Assembly: GCF_020733635.1 (NCBI RefSeq)
Contig: NZ_JAJFZL010000001.1
Coordinates: 4,960,001-5,024,000, forward strand
From: Nocardia spumae
GTDB taxonomy: Bacteria > Actinomycetota > Actinomycetes > Mycobacteriales > Mycobacteriaceae
Direction: 5' to 3'
Length of the DNA: 64,000 nucleotides
The stretch's first letter is position 1; the number at the start of each line of letters is the position of its first letter. This document shows, piece by piece, positions 17,501-26,419 of this stretch. The translations under genes were made by a program, and so were the position numbers. The notes below the pieces were generated by a model, which saw nothing but the letters and a program-made list of their open reading frames with translations, did not search any database and had not been told where the DNA came from.

Positions 17501-18493
17501 TCAGCGCAGCGCGGGGATCACCTCACGTTCGAACAGCTCCACGCCCGAGGTGTCGTAGGCCGACTCCGGGAAATTGTGAATCGCGTAACCGAGACCGAGA
17601 TCGCGGATCCGCGACAGCTTTTCGACGATCTGCTCCGGCGTGCCCACGGCCGGGGAATCACGGAAGAGATTGCCCAGCTGGTTCTCCGCCGCCTCGGCGC
17701 CCAGCACCGGCGCCAATCGAGCGGCCAGCGCGGCGATCCGCTCGGCGACCTCGGCCTCGGTGGCACCCACCACGGTGTTGAAATTCGCACTGCGGGTGAT
17801 CGCCTCGAAGTCCGATCCGACCGCGACGCAATGCTCACGCAGCAGGTCGGACTTGTGCGCGAAGGTCTGCGGATCGCCCGAGAAGTTGGTGTACTGCGCG
17901 TATTTCGCGGCGATCCGCAGGGTGACCTTCTCGCCGCCGCCCGCGATCCAGAGCGGAATACCGCCGTCCTGCAACGGAAGCGGGCGCACGATCGCGCCGT
18001 CGACTTGATAGTGCTCACCCGCCAGCGTCGCGGTTCCGGTGGTCCACGCCTGACGCAGGATCTGCACCCCTTCGTCCAGTTTCGCCAATCGTTGCCCGGC
18101 AGTGGGGAAGCCGTATCCGTAGGCCCGCCATTCGTGCTCGTACCAGCCGGCGCCGATACCCATCTCGGCCCGGCCGCCGGAGATCAGATCCACGGTCGCG
18201 GCGACCTTGGCCAGATAGGCCGGATTACGGTAGGCGACGGCGGTGCACATCTGGCCGAGCCGAATACGCTCGGTGGTGGCCGCGAAGGCCGACATCAGCG
18301 TCCACGCCTCGTGCGTCGCCTCCTCGGTGGGCACCGGGACGGTGTGGAAGTGGTCGTAGACCCACAGCGACTCCCACACCCCGGCATCATCGGCGCGACG
18401 GGCGAGGTCGCGCATCACCGGCCACTGCCGGGCCGGATCGATGCCGACCAGGTCCAGTCGCCAGCCCTGGGGAACGAAGATGCCGAAACGCAC
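17501..18493 (-). CDS. LLM-class F420-dependent oxidoreductase
   Basis: 330 residues of bacterial-luciferase fold, close to the TIGR03560 F420-dependent group common in mycobacteria and nocardiae. Features include FGIFVPQGWRLDL at the start, VWESLWVYDHFHTVP, LISGGRAEMGIGAGW near residues 105-120, and IPLWIAGGGEKVTLR. The cofactor is inferred from family resemblance, not shown. GTG at 18493 has GAGGAGG about 6 bases upstream. It is the only gene between the SDR and the GntR regulator, which may control it. Confidence 0.83.
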   Translation of the reverse strand: MRFGIFVPQGWRLDLVGIDPARQWPVMRDLARRADDAGVWESLWVYDHFHTVPVPTEEATHEAWTLMSAFAATTERIRLGQMCTAVAYRNPAYLAKVAATVDLISGGRAEMGIGAGWYEHEWRAYGYGFPTAGQRLAKLDEGVQILRQAWTTGTATLAGEHYQVDGAIVRPLPLQDGGIPLWIAGGGEKVTLRIAAKYAQYTNFSGDPQTFAHKSDLLREHCVAVGSDFEAITRSANFNTVVGATEAEVAERIAALAARLAPVLGAEAAENQLGNLFRDSPAVGTPEQIVEKLSRIRDLGLGYAIHNFPESAYDTSGVELFEREVIPALR

Positions 18494-18617
18494 GGTGCGC
18501 CTCCTCGGTGAGAGAACAGGATCCGGCCGTCACTCTTCCGATTCGCTCGATCACGAGCAAGGGTTCCGCGCTCGGCGCGTCCAATTCGCCTGTGCCGATC
18601 CCGGACAGGCCCCGGAT

Positions 18618-19343
18618 TCAGCCGCCGGCTCGCACCACGCCGGCTTCCGCCTCATCCCAGACTCCGGATCGTTCCAGGTGGGCGATCAGGCGCCGGCCCG
18701 CATCCTCGTACAGGCGCCGGCTCTCGGCGGCGACGCGCTCACTGTCACCGTCGCGCAACGCGGTGACCAGGCGCCGATGGCAGTCGATCGCGAACTCGGC
18801 CCAGTTCTGATCGGCCGCGTACAGCCGATAGGGCGCGTACCAGCCCATCTTCCATTGGAATGACGCCAATTGCGGTGATCCGGCGGCACGGTTGAGGGTG
18901 CGATGGAACTCGAACTCGCATTCGGCGATGGCGTCGACCTCACCTCGACGCACAGCCGCCTCGAGCCGGTCCACACTCTGCTCCAGCATCACGATCCCGG
19001 ACGGGTCGAGCCGGCGAGCGGCCCGCTGCGCCAACCTGTTTCCCAACTGGGCCTGCACCCAGAAGATGTCGGCGACATCATCGCGACTCAGCCGGACAAC
19101 GGTGAAACCGCGCCGGGGCAGCACCCGCACGACCCCCTCCCCCGACAGGGTGAGCAGCGCCTCCCGGACCGGGGTCACGCTGACGTCGAGCTTCTCCGCG
19201 ACCTCGTCCAAGCGGATGAACTCGTCCGGCTTGATCGTGCCGGACATGATCCAACCGCGAATGTGGTGAGCGATCTGCTGCGGTAACGGCAGCTTACGTC
19301 GCGAAAGGCCGGGACCCGACCGGACCGCCGATGGCACTGCCAC
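18618..19343 (-). CDS. GntR family regulator with FCD domain
   Basis: 241 residues. The winged helix-turn-helix covers about residues 20-85 (LPLPQQIAHHIRGWI, FIRLDEVAEKLDVSVTPVRE, VLPRRGFTVVRL). The rest is an all-helical FCD effector domain with the metal-type residues spread over RREVDAIAECEFEFHRTLN and the late His near the C-terminus. GTG at 19343 is chosen because AAGAGG lies 6-7 bases upstream and the length is normal for FadR-type proteins. It lies just upstream of the LLM oxidoreductase on the same strand, a likely target. Confidence 0.83.
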   Translation of the reverse strand: MAVPSAVRSGPGLSRRKLPLPQQIAHHIRGWIMSGTIKPDEFIRLDEVAEKLDVSVTPVREALLTLSGEGVVRVLPRRGFTVVRLSRDDVADIFWVQAQLGNRLAQRAARRLDPSGIVMLEQSVDRLEAAVRRGEVDAIAECEFEFHRTLNRAAGSPQLASFQWKMGWYAPYRLYAADQNWAEFAIDCHRRLVTALRDGDSERVAAESRRLYEDAGRRLIAHLERSGVWDEAEAGVVRAGG

Positions 19344-19810
19344 GAAAAACCCTCTTCCGCCGCGACCGGGAGGCATCGCGGCCCCCGGTGCACTACCGAA
19401 GAGAAAGGGTATCAATTCCGATCCGGCGAGCAGCCGGATTCGAGGATCACCGCCCGAGCGATCGCTCGATGCGCCACACCTATCGCTGTCACCTCGGAAT
19501 TCCGGAACGACCATCGCTTCTCCACGTCCTACGTGCACGGGGTGCACCGATGCGAACCGGTCGGTGAACCCGCGCGTGGCCTGGGCACCGTGTACGACAT
19601 GGTCGCGGCCGTCGGCCCGATGACGATGCGGACCCGGGCACAGGTCGTCCGATGGCGGCACTGCGCCGGCTTCGTCCTCGAATCCCGGGAGCACGCCCAC
19701 AGCCGGACGGTTCCGGACACCACCCAGCGGGCCGGTGCCCGCCGACGTGCTCAGAGGTCCGGTTCGCCACACGCCGGCGGGCAGGTTCGAGGGTCAGAAC
19801 ATCGTCAGGG
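19344..19810. other. Non-coding region upstream of the GntR gene
   Basis: 467 bases with no frame I accept as a gene. It contains a perfect 14-base palindrome cgagcgatcgctcg at 19455-19468, possibly a GntR site, and the 3' flank of the lipase gene. Nothing else is recognised. Confidence 0.45.
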
Positions 19811-21037
19811 TCACAGCTTCCCACCACCACCCAGCAACCACGGATTGAACGTGCACACCAAACCCGGAGACGCCACCGGATCCAACGCATTCAAAATAAT
19901 CGACAACGAACGCGGCGAATACATCATCGTCAAATGATCCGACAAATCCTGCTCACACCCGTCCTGCATCGTAATATTCCTCACCGTCGCCCCCGGCCCC
20001 GCCTTCAAAAACGTCAAATCATACGGATTCGTCACCTCGTCGTACCGACTCCCCACCACCGTGTAATCCACACCCGGCACCGTATCCCCACCCGCATTCA
20101 ACTGATTCACAAAATCCGAACCGATCGTCTGCTGAATCCCCGAATGACCCACGAAGATCTCCACCAAACCCAGCACATCGATCCCGAAATTATTCACCGC
20201 ACGACCCAACGCACCGATCCCGTCCAACGACGTCCCATGATTCGTCGCACCGAACGTGATCTCACGACGCACCTTCCCCGCACCACCATCGAACTTCAGA
20301 TACCACCGCGACATCGCACCCCCCTGCGAATGCGCCACGATATCCACCTTCCCCGACCCCGTCGCCGCCAACACCCGATCCACGAACTCCGCCAACTGCT
20401 TCGACGAATCCTGGATATACCCCGTCCCGTTCGCCCCCGGCAACACCGAACCCAAACCACCCCCCTGAATCACATTCGACCTACCATAATTGAACGTGAA
20501 CACGCAATAACCCGCATCCTTGATCGGCTGCGACACAAACGAAAAATTGTCATACGCGTTCTCCCACGTACCATGCACCAACACCACCGGCTCCGGATGC
20601 GCCGCACTCGGCTTACAATTCCAATCATTGGCCCCCGGAGGCGCCACATCCGGATGCAACAACCCATACCCGAACGCCGCCAAGAACGACGACTGCCCCG
20701 GCCCGAACCCCACCGTGTCACTCGACATCCCACCCGACGACCCCGAACTCGACCCCGACCCCCCATAACAATCCCCCGACCCGTTCCCCGACCCCGCACC
20801 ACTACCCGACGTACACGCCGACCCCGTCCCCGAACTCCCCGAATCCGCCACCGCACGCGCAGCCGGATCCTTCAAACCACGCGTGATCAACTCCGCCAAC
20901 TGCTGCTCCTGCGCCTGATCACCCGGCGACGCACCGGGATCCGCCCCGGCGCCGGCTCCGGCCAGCCCGATCGTCAGCAGTGAGACCCCCGCGACGACCG
21001 CTGCACTCAGACAACTACGGCGAGCGCTTCGTTTCAT
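19811..21037 (-). CDS. Secreted class 2 lipase with atypical codon use
   Basis: 408 residues. An N-terminal signal peptide (about 1-33) is followed by a Gly/Ser-rich linker (about 65-110), then an alpha/beta hydrolase of the lipase class 2 type. It shows PVVLVHGTW (oxyanion region), DIVAHSQGGAMSRWYLKF with the nucleophile Ser, and a late DHLTMMYSPRSL that carries a candidate His. It should cleave triacylglycerols or related esters outside the cell. The ATG at 21037 has AGGGA upstream. After about codon 35 the coding strand almost stops using C at third positions except TTC, TGC and ATC (GGT, AAT, TTG, GTG, TCG dominate), unlike every neighbour. Confidence 0.87.
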   Translation of the reverse strand: MKRSARRSCLSAAVVAGVSLLTIGLAGAGAGADPGASPGDQAQEQQLAELITRGLKDPAARAVADSGSSGTGSACTSGSGAGSGNGSGDCYGGSGSSSGSSGGMSSDTVGFGPGQSSFLAAFGYGLLHPDVAPPGANDWNCKPSAAHPEPVVLVHGTWENAYDNFSFVSQPIKDAGYCVFTFNYGRSNVIQGGGLGSVLPGANGTGYIQDSSKQLAEFVDRVLAATGSGKVDIVAHSQGGAMSRWYLKFDGGAGKVRREITFGATNHGTSLDGIGALGRAVNNFGIDVLGLVEIFVGHSGIQQTIGSDFVNQLNAGGDTVPGVDYTVVGSRYDEVTNPYDLTFLKAGPGATVRNITMQDGCEQDLSDHLTMMYSPRSLSIILNALDPVASPGLVCTFNPWLLGGGGKL

Positions 21038-21368
21038 AACGTCCCTAACCATTGGTGAAATGACTGCCCGGCAGACGATCCATTGCGCCCGTCCGGAATT
21101 CGGGAAGCGACGCTACGGTTCCGCCGAGGGCTGCGGGTCCGCCGTCGGCGAAGTCTTCACGGGTTCACGAAATGCGCCCGAGCGCACCATGAATCTGCAC
21201 AGTGGTCCGGGTGAACGCCCATACCGCCGACGTATTCGGCGCGACCAGGCATGATGCCCGGCAATCGGCCGCTACCGGGAAAAGGCGAGCAGAAAACGAG
21301 CAGGAAGGCCGAATCCGGGAATTCGGCCGATCGGGGAACTCCCGCATTCGGCTCGGCGAATTACGGTG
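21038..21368. other. Intergenic region, lipase promoter side
   Basis: 331 bases without a gene. It must hold the lipase promoter. An inverted repeat, ggccgaat (21307-21314) and attcggcc (21321-21328), lies about 40 bases past the stop of the TetR gene and could terminate it. Nothing else is recognised. Confidence 0.45.
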
Positions 21369-21986
21369 TCACTTCTCGAGATACGCGACGATGCCACCGA
21401 TGAGCGCCTCGAGCGCGTCGTCGAGATCGCCGTAGGTGCCCAACGTTCGTTCCGAGGTGATGCCGCGCATCGCCGCGGGGATCAGGGCGGCGACCCGGCG
21501 CACCTTCACCGGTTCGAGCCCCAGATCGGCGAACGCCCGTTCGCAGGCCTGATCCCAATTCGGTTTCCACGACGCCAATTCGGCGGCGGTGCGAGGGTAC
21601 TCCCGCTCGAGTTCGGCGTGATCGCGCGGTAGCGCCGCGCGCAGGGTTTCGATCGCCAGGGATTCGGGCCGGCGCAGTCCGACCGCCATCGTGTGTATCA
21701 GCGCGGCTACCCGCTCGTGCAGCGTGCCACCGGGTTTGACGCCGGCGGGCAGATCACCGCGCTTGTCGGCGGTGCGACGCAGCACCGCCGCCCACAGCCC
21801 GTCGATATCGCCGAACTGATACTTGATCACGCCCCAGGTGGCCCCGATATCGCGCGCGATGCGGTTGCCCGACACCGCCGCGGGATCGCCCGTGGCCAGG
21901 GAGGTGATCGCCGCCTCCAGCATGGCATCCCGAGATTCGATGCCGCGCCGGTTCGCGCGTCGCCCGCCTACCGCCGCCTCCGTCAC
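21369..21986 (-). CDS. TetR family transcriptional regulator
   Basis: 205 residues. The HTH region is near residues 20-60 (RDAMLEAAITSLATGD, then RIARDIGATWGVIKYQFGD), followed by a helical ligand domain. GTG at 21986 is the apparent start, with only a weak RBS. The gene is divergent from a Rieske oxygenase gene, with a 9-base inverted repeat in the shared promoter (22033-22061), so it likely represses the oxygenase-reductase pair in the absence of substrate. Confidence 0.84.
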   Translation of the reverse strand: MTEAAVGGRRANRRGIESRDAMLEAAITSLATGDPAAVSGNRIARDIGATWGVIKYQFGDIDGLWAAVLRRTADKRGDLPAGVKPGGTLHERVAALIHTMAVGLRRPESLAIETLRAALPRDHAELEREYPRTAAELASWKPNWDQACERAFADLGLEPVKVRRVAALIPAAMRGITSERTLGTYGDLDDALEALIGGIVAYLEK

Positions 21987-22032
21987 GAGATCCGAGTGTA
22001 ATGGCCCTGACCTGCCTACTCCAGTTTCAACT

Positions 22033-22061
22033 AACCCTCTTGCATTATTTCAAAGAGGGTT
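22033..22061. promoter_or_regulatory. Operator-like inverted repeat upstream of Rieske gene
   Basis: Perfect 9-base arms aaccctctt (22033-22041) and aagagggtt (22053-22061) flank an 11-base AT-rich spacer. The site lies between the divergent TetR and Rieske oxygenase genes and fits a TetR dimer site. Confidence 0.58.
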
Positions 22062-22157
22062 CTACGGTAATGAGCGCCGCATGTGATCGACGCCACGAAC
22101 GCCGCAGAGCTCGCGCGCCACACGCGGCCCGGACGCGTCACACACGGGAGGACCGAG

Positions 22158-23207
22158 ATGGCCAAACCACCCCTGTCGATGGAGCCGACGGGCTGGTTCC
22201 AAGTGGCCTGGTGCGACGAGATCGCGGCCGGGGCCGTCCACAAGATGAAGTACTTCGGACGCGAGATGGTGGCCTGGCGCGCGGCCTCGGGCCGGGTCGC
22301 GGTCTTCGACGCCTACTGTGAACATCTGGGCGCCCACCTGGGCTACGGCGGCCATGTCGAGGGCGAGAATCTGGTGTGCCCGTTCCACGGCTGGGAGTGG
22401 AATCGCGAGGGCCGCAATGTGTGCATCCCCTACGAGAGTCACCCCAACAAGGGGCGCCGCATCCACAGCTATCCGGTCGCGGAACGCAACGAGGCCGTAT
22501 GGATCTGGTTCGATATCGGCGGGCGCCCACCGTATTTCGAGGTGCCGGATATCTTCGCGGCCTTCGGCGACGGTAAGACCGCCGCCGACTACTACCCGCC
22601 GGTGCCCGCGGCCACGATCTACCGGCCCGGGCTGGAATTGCATCCGCAGTACGTGATGGAGAACGGCGTCGACTTCGCGCACTTCACATTCGTGCACAAA
22701 ACGCCGTTCGTCCCGGAATTCACCCGTCACGACTTCTCCGGCCCGGTGTCCTATGTCGACTTCACCATCGCCTTCGACGAGGGTGTGCGCGAGGACCAGA
22801 TCAACAGCGGCGTGGAATCGATCAATGCCGGATTGGGCTGTTCGATCACCAAGAGCTGGGGCATGGTCGACAACCGCACCATGCCCGCGGTGACCCCGGT
22901 CGACGATCGGACCGCCGATGTCCGGTTCACCGTCTGGATCGGCCGCAAACACGGTGACGACTCCCCGGAGCTCACCCGGTACGGAAAGACCATGGCCGAC
23001 TTCGTGATCGAGCAGTTCGAGGCCGATATCGAGATCTGGTCGCATCAGCGCTATTCCGACCCTCCGGCGTTGTCGCGCAAGGAATTCCAGGGCTTCACCG
23101 CGCTGCGGAACTGGGCCGAACAGTTCTATCCCGACGGGGGCCCGGCCGGCGCCGATCCGCAACGGCCGTACAGCGGCGCGGTGCGACCGGCTTCGGCCGA
23201 ACTCTGA
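22158..23207 (+). CDS. Rieske non-heme iron oxygenase, KshA-like
   Basis: 349 residues. The Rieske [2Fe-2S] ligands are visible as CEHLGAHLG and, after 16 residues, CPFHGW (Cys-x-His ... Cys-x-x-His, about residues 54-77). The mononuclear iron site is GVDFAHFTFVH, with Asp and two His. This matches the oxygenase component of ring-hydroxylating and 3-ketosteroid 9-alpha-hydroxylase-type systems. GGGAGG precedes the ATG at 22158 by about 6 bases. The electron-donating reductase is not encoded nearby; the next gene is a DapB-like reductase that may act on the same pathway. The substrate is unknown. Confidence 0.86.
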   Translation: MAKPPLSMEPTGWFQVAWCDEIAAGAVHKMKYFGREMVAWRAASGRVAVFDAYCEHLGAHLGYGGHVEGENLVCPFHGWEWNREGRNVCIPYESHPNKGRRIHSYPVAERNEAVWIWFDIGGRPPYFEVPDIFAAFGDGKTAADYYPPVPAATIYRPGLELHPQYVMENGVDFAHFTFVHKTPFVPEFTRHDFSGPVSYVDFTIAFDEGVREDQINSGVESINAGLGCSITKSWGMVDNRTMPAVTPVDDRTADVRFTVWIGRKHGDDSPELTRYGKTMADFVIEQFEADIEIWSHQRYSDPPALSRKEFQGFTALRNWAEQFYPDGGPAGADPQRPYSGAVRPASAEL

Positions 23208-23262
23208 ACGCGCCAACCGATTTCCGTTCGAACAGCAGCTTCCCGCAGAAAGGCCGCACACG

Positions 23263-24348
23263 ATGAGCATTCCCGACAAGATCCGGGTCTTCCAGGTCGC
23301 GACCGGCAATCTCGGCACCGAGATGATCGGCCGCATCCGCGATCACCCCGACCTCGAACTGGCCGGCCTGCACTGTTACACCCCCGACAAGATCGGCCGG
23401 GACGCGGGCGAGATCGTCGGAATCGGCCCGATCGGCGTCACCGCCACCGGTTCGATCGAGGAGATCATCGCCGCGCGCCCCGACGTCCTCACCTTCCACG
23501 GCGTCTTCCCCGATGAGGATCTGTACGAGAAGGTGCTCGAAGCGGGTATCGATGTGGTGACGACCGCCGACTGGATCACCGGCCACCACCGCGACACCAA
23601 CCATCCGCATCCGTCCGGCCGCAAGGTCAGTGAAGTAATCGAATCCGCTTGTCAGCGTGGCAATTCGACGTTCTACGGCACAGGCATGAATCCCGGCCTG
23701 TGCCAGATCCTCGGCATCGTGCACACCGCCGATGTGGCCGAGATCGAGAACGTCACCGTCACCGAATCGGTCGACGTGTCCTGCCATCACTCGGTCGACA
23801 CCTGGAAGGCCGTGGGCTACGGTCGCCCGATCGACGATCCGACCATCCCGGATTCACTGCACAAGTACACCGCCGTCTTCGCCGATTCGGTCTACCTCAT
23901 GGCCGACGCCTTCGGCCTCGAACTCGACGAGGTCACCTTCGGTTACGAACTCGGCGCCTGCACCAAGGACGTCGACCTCGGCTGGTACTTCCTGCCCAAG
24001 GGGTCACTGGGCGCCAACTACATCAAGTACCAGGGCATGGTCGACGGGGTGGCACGGGTGGAATCCCACCTCGAATGGCAGATGACCCCGCACACCGATC
24101 CCGCGTGGAATATCAAGGGCTGCTACATCACTCAGGTCACCGGTGACCCGAGCATCTACAGCAAGCACATGATCTTCCCGCGCAAGGGCTTCGACCTGTC
24201 CGACCCGAAGAACTTCGCCTCCATCGGCATGACCGTCACCGGCCTGCCGGCGCTGAATGCCATCAGGTCCGTCGTGGCGGCCCGGCCGGGCATCATCACC
24301 AGCGCCGATCTGCCGCTGCGCAGCTTCGCGGGTCGTTTCACCCGCTGA
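23263..24348 (+). CDS. DapB-like NAD(P)H-dependent reductase
   Basis: 361 residues. The N-terminal Rossmann region VFQVATGNLGTEMIGRI (residues about 9-25) resembles the dihydrodipicolinate reductase N-terminus and the actinobacterial 2,4-diaminopentanoate dehydrogenase-like family. The mid-section FYGTGMNPGLCQI and the C-terminal TGLPALNAI...VVAARPGIITSADLPL fit that family. It follows the Rieske oxygenase by 55 bases and may be co-transcribed. A remnant of a related gene lies at 38.7 kb. It is too diverged to be lysine-pathway DapB. Confidence 0.82.
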   Translation: MSIPDKIRVFQVATGNLGTEMIGRIRDHPDLELAGLHCYTPDKIGRDAGEIVGIGPIGVTATGSIEEIIAARPDVLTFHGVFPDEDLYEKVLEAGIDVVTTADWITGHHRDTNHPHPSGRKVSEVIESACQRGNSTFYGTGMNPGLCQILGIVHTADVAEIENVTVTESVDVSCHHSVDTWKAVGYGRPIDDPTIPDSLHKYTAVFADSVYLMADAFGLELDEVTFGYELGACTKDVDLGWYFLPKGSLGANYIKYQGMVDGVARVESHLEWQMTPHTDPAWNIKGCYITQVTGDPSIYSKHMIFPRKGFDLSDPKNFASIGMTVTGLPALNAIRSVVAARPGIITSADLPLRSFAGRFTR

Positions 24349-24365
24349 GGCGGCGCCGGGCGACC

Positions 24366-24405
24366 ATCGACGGGCCCGCGGCGGTCGCGCCGCGGGCCCG
24401 TCGAT
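24366..24405. terminator. Bidirectional terminator hairpin
   Basis: Perfect 18-base arms, atcgacgggcccgcggcg and its complement, are separated by a 4-base loop between convergent genes (reductase and sulfatase). This is one of the longest perfect stems in the window. Confidence 0.75.
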
Positions 24406-24414
24406 ATCGTTCGC

Positions 24415-26310
24415 CTACGGGGTCACGATGGCGAAATCCGGATCCGGTTCGTCCAGATAGCCGACCAGTTCGGCCAGAGCGGCCGGATCGCCCTCGACGG
24501 TGATCGCGCCGTCGGCGATCATCTGCTGAATATCCTTGCCTCCCAACAATGCGAGATGCAGATCGTCGCCGGTGAGGGTGAAGGTCGCGGCGGCGCCGCC
24601 GCCATCACCGTCCAGATCGAAGTGCACGAGCACACCGTTGCGGAGGTGGACGCGGTGCACGAGATCCTGGTCGGAGATGCGCCAGTCGATGACGATGTCG
24701 GCCGACCACGACCTCGGCCCGTCGACCCGCAGCGCGATCGCGTCGAACAGCTGCTCCACCGACAACGCCGCGGCGATATCGGGGGCCGCCGTGGCGGTGG
24801 GTGTGCCGACCGCACCGTTGCGCAACTCGTAGGCGCCCATCAGGAAGAAGTTGCGCCAGGTCCCGTTCTCCGAGCCGAACCCCAACTGTTCCAAAGCATC
24901 GGCCTGCAGCACGCGTGCCTGGGTGTGCTCCGGTTCGGCGAAGATCACATAGTTCAGCACCTGTGCCACCCAGCGGAAATCACCCTCGGCATAGGAATCG
25001 CGGGCCTTGGCCACCACCGCGTCGGCACCACCCATGAAGTCCAGATGCCGCTTCGCCGACTCGGTAGGCGGATGCTGCCACAGAGTGGCCGGATTGCCGT
25101 CGAACCAGCCCATGTACCGCTGGTAGATGGCCTTCACGTTGTGGCTGACCGAACCGTAGTACCCGTGGGTGTGCCACGCCGCCTCCAGCGCCGGCGGCAG
25201 TTGGATGCCCTCGGCGATCTCGATCCCGGTCGCTCCCTGGTTCAACGAGCGCAAGGTCTGATCGTGCAGATAGCCGTACAGATCTCGTTGCAGCGACAGG
25301 AATTCCGTCAATCGCTCGGTCCCCCAGGTGGGCCAGTGGTGGGATGCGAAGACCACATCCGATCGCGCGGCGAAACGGTTGATCGACTCCGTCAGATACT
25401 TCGCCCACACATGCGGATCGCGTACCAGCGCGCCGCGCAGGGTCAGCAGATTGTGCAGGGTGTGCGTCGCGTTCTCCGCCATACACAACGCTCGGCGCTC
25501 GGGGAAATGGAAATTCATTTCCGACGGTGCCTCGGTGCCCGGCGTCATCTGGAAATCGATGCGCACCCCGTCGACCACCTCGCTCTGCCCGGTATGGGTG
25601 ATGTTCACCGTCGGTGTGATCAGCGTCGGCGTACCCGTCGAGGTCGTGGGCCCCAGTCCCGCACCCACCGCGCCGCGCGGCCCCCGGGGAAGCGCCGCCC
25701 CGTACATGTAGGCCGCGCGCCGCGCCATCGCGGTGCCGGCGTAGACGTTCTCCTCCACCGCGTGCTCGACGAAACCGACCGGCGCCAGAATCGGGCACTT
25801 CCCCGCCGCGACCTGCTCGGCCGTCGTGACACCCTTGACACCGCCGAAGTGGTCGATATGCGAATGGGTGTAGATCACCGCGGTGACCGGACGGTCGCCG
25901 CGATGGGCCCGATACAGCGCGAGCCCGGCCGCGGCGGTCTCCTCCGAAATCAGCGGATCGATCACGATCACCCCGGTCGAGCCTTCGACCAGGGTCATAT
26001 TCGACAGATCGAGACCGCGGATCTGATAGATCCCCTCGGTGACCTCGAACAGCCCCTGCATCGCGCACAATCGCGACTGCCGCCACAGGCTCGGGTGCAC
26101 GGTGGCCGGGCAGTCCTCGTCCAGGAACGCGTACCCGTCGCTGTCCCACACCGTGTCCCCGGCCGCGTTGCGCACCACACCCGGCTCCAAAGCCGCGACG
26201 AAGCCCCGCCGAGCGTCCTCGAAATCCTGCTCGTCGCCGAACGGAAGCGCTTGCACCGCACCTTGATTCTGCGATTCGATCTTCCCCGAAACGTCGCTGA
26301 CACCGGTCAT
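24415..26310 (-). CDS. SdsA-like alkyl sulfatase (MBL fold)
   Basis: 631 residues. The metallo-beta-lactamase zinc motif THSHIDHFGG is near residue 165. It is followed by AENATHTLHNLLTLRGALVRD and ASHHWPTWG, which supply further metal ligands of SDS hydrolases. The C-terminal third (about 515-630) is an SCP2-like sterol-carrier domain (IVIDWRISDQDLVHRVHLRNG and LALLGGKDIQQM). It likely cleaves medium- or long-chain alkyl sulfates to alcohol and sulfate. No signal peptide is visible, so it is probably cytoplasmic. The ATG at 26310 is preceded by GAAGGGG. Confidence 0.88.
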   Translation of the reverse strand: MTGVSDVSGKIESQNQGAVQALPFGDEQDFEDARRGFVAALEPGVVRNAAGDTVWDSDGYAFLDEDCPATVHPSLWRQSRLCAMQGLFEVTEGIYQIRGLDLSNMTLVEGSTGVIVIDPLISEETAAAGLALYRAHRGDRPVTAVIYTHSHIDHFGGVKGVTTAEQVAAGKCPILAPVGFVEHAVEENVYAGTAMARRAAYMYGAALPRGPRGAVGAGLGPTTSTGTPTLITPTVNITHTGQSEVVDGVRIDFQMTPGTEAPSEMNFHFPERRALCMAENATHTLHNLLTLRGALVRDPHVWAKYLTESINRFAARSDVVFASHHWPTWGTERLTEFLSLQRDLYGYLHDQTLRSLNQGATGIEIAEGIQLPPALEAAWHTHGYYGSVSHNVKAIYQRYMGWFDGNPATLWQHPPTESAKRHLDFMGGADAVVAKARDSYAEGDFRWVAQVLNYVIFAEPEHTQARVLQADALEQLGFGSENGTWRNFFLMGAYELRNGAVGTPTATAAPDIAAALSVEQLFDAIALRVDGPRSWSADIVIDWRISDQDLVHRVHLRNGVLVHFDLDGDGGGAAATFTLTGDDLHLALLGGKDIQQMIADGAITVEGDPAALAELVGYLDEPDPDFAIVTP

Positions 26311-26419
26311 TGCACGCACCCCTTCAGGCCGTCGACGGGCTGATTGTCGGTTCGACCCCGACGCTGCCATCGATCGCCGATCCGGACCTCACCCGAGGCG
26401 GGTGAAGCGACCCGGTCGC

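Noticed and set aside
19533..19937. Possible plus-strand gene upstream of the GntR gene
   Set aside because: No RBS, no family features, composition typical of shadows, and it overlaps the lipase 3' end.
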